Positions 5,706 to 6,398 of a stretch of DNA of 6,398 nt are shown here, in pieces. This stretch comes from an uncultured Bacteroidota bacterium. Lineage in GTDB: Bacteria; Bacteroidota; Bacteroidia; Chitinophagales; Chitinophagaceae. The notes beneath the pieces were generated by a model. It did no database searches. It saw only the letters and a list, made by a program, of their open reading frames with translations, and was not told the origin of the DNA. The position numbers and the translations under genes were made by a program. Every line of letters starts with the position of its first letter. Positions within the stretch are counted from its first letter, which is position 1. The stretch is taken from contig CAIWHI010000333.1 of assembly GCA_903912435.1 (NCBI GenBank), forward strand, positions 1 to 6,398. Direction: 5' to 3'.

Positions 5706-6398
5706 ATGATAAAGTTAAGGTTATATAGAGCAATTGATGACCCCGATTCATGTTATAAGTTCATAACAGGACATACTCATGTATTGGAGAACATTGGTGT
5801 AACCAAACTTTCATCTGCCAATAATGAATGGATGTTTAATCCAAATGTATTTGTTATTATTGTTGAAGACATGGACGATGGCCGGGTTTTGGGTGGGGCC
5901 AGGGTTCATATAGCTACCAAAGAATACAGATTGCCTATTGAGTCAGCTACTAATTATCTGGATCCTAAAGTGGTTGATGTTATTGATAATCATATACCAG
6001 AAGGAACCGGTGAAATTTGTGGTTTATGGAATTCGCGTGAAGTTGCAGGATTAGGTATAGGTGCTGTTTTCCTTACAAGGGCAGCAGTTACCATATCTAC
6101 CCAATTGGGTCTTCAATCACTATTCGCCCTTTGTGCTCCTTATACGGTGAGCCTGGCTCAAAACCTGGGATATGTTATTGAAACTTCAGTTGGGAATAAT
6201 GGTACATTCTATTATCCTAAATTAGATTTGGTGGCTACCTTCATGATTTTGAAAGATGTAGGTTCTCTTTCAGGTGCTTCACCCGAAGAATATGATGCCA
6301 TTATGCAGTTAAGAGAAAATCCTATTACCGAACGAATTGAAAATTATAGAAAACGGGAAGTAAAACTCCAATATCATCTGGTATTGGAAAAATTTGAA
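5706..6398 (+). CDS. GNAT-fold acyltransferase-like protein (3' partial)
   Basis: The frame is open from ATG 5706 to the window edge (231 codons, no stop). An in-frame TGA at 5688-5690 and no other start codon in between fix the start. The core fits the acyl-CoA N-acyltransferase fold: strand VFVIIVEDMDDGRVLGGARVH (48-68), strand GEICGLW (102-108), then the acyl-CoA loop and helix REVAGLGIGAVFLTRAAV (111-128; R111, G115, G117, G119), then LFALCAPY (139-146) and AQNLGYVIE (151-159), typical of GNAT strand 5 and helix 4. The N-terminal layout (LRLYRAIDD, then a strand pair ending in GGARVH) recalls N-acyl amino acid and autoinducer synthases more than small acetyltransferases, but that is an inference. 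Residues 185-231 are charged helix ending in a likely strand, probably close to the true C-terminus. Same strand and 79 bp after the E1-nitroreductase gene suggest one operon. Acyl donor and acceptor are unknown. Confidence 0.8.
   Translation, partial: MIKLRLYRAIDDPDSCYKFITGHTHVLENIGVTKLSSANNEWMFNPNVFVIIVEDMDDGRVLGGARVHIATKEYRLPIESATNYLDPKVVDVIDNHIPEGTGEICGLWNSREVAGLGIGAVFLTRAAVTISTQLGLQSLFALCAPYTVSLAQNLGYVIETSVGNNGTFYYPKLDLVATFMILKDVGSLSGASPEEYDAIMQLRENPITERIENYRKREVKLQYHLVLEKFE

Noticed and set aside
1..6398. CRISPR arrays, tRNA or rRNA genes, insertion sequences
   Set aside because: No regularly spaced repeats, no tRNA-like cloverleaf or rRNA signature, and no transposase-like product or long terminal inverted repeats were seen by eye on either strand.

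Overview
The window looks like chromosomal DNA of a member of the Bacteroidota, probably the Sphingobacteriales or Chitinophagales. The reasons are an AT-leaning base composition, starts without a clear Shine-Dalgarno, upstream sequences fitting the Bacteroidota -7 element TAnnTTTG, and the style of the proteins, especially a stand-alone receiver with the C-terminal tail NEQLEFLLRQKLLS. The genus cannot be fixed from this sequence.

Left part (1-2512, plus strand) is housekeeping. It holds a 5'-truncated metallo-beta-lactamase-fold hydrolase of the YycJ/WalJ type, an intrinsic terminator just after it, a good promoter match, and a complete nadB (L-aspartate oxidase, first step of NAD synthesis from aspartate). 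A 207-bp convergent gap (2513-2719) has no convincing gene but several small inverted repeats.

Middle (2720-3319): a single-domain response regulator on the minus strand, with all phosphorelay residues and no DNA-binding domain. It is divergent from the next gene across a 135-bp AT-rich region that carries a good promoter match for the regulator and two inverted repeats.

Right part (3320-6398, plus strand) is the unusual part. A 768-residue protein fuses an E1/ThiF-like adenylation domain to a large FMN nitroreductase domain; this is the 'Rv1355c family', named moeY in Mycobacterium tuberculosis by similarity only. After 79 bp comes a GNAT-fold acyltransferase-like protein that runs off the window. 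An adenylating enzyme, a flavin oxidoreductase and an acyltransferase in a row suggest a small-molecule or peptide-modifying pathway of unknown product. The divergent response regulator makes a signalling link possible but unproven: no histidine kinase and no substrate gene lie inside the window. This pair is the best candidate here for an undescribed system.
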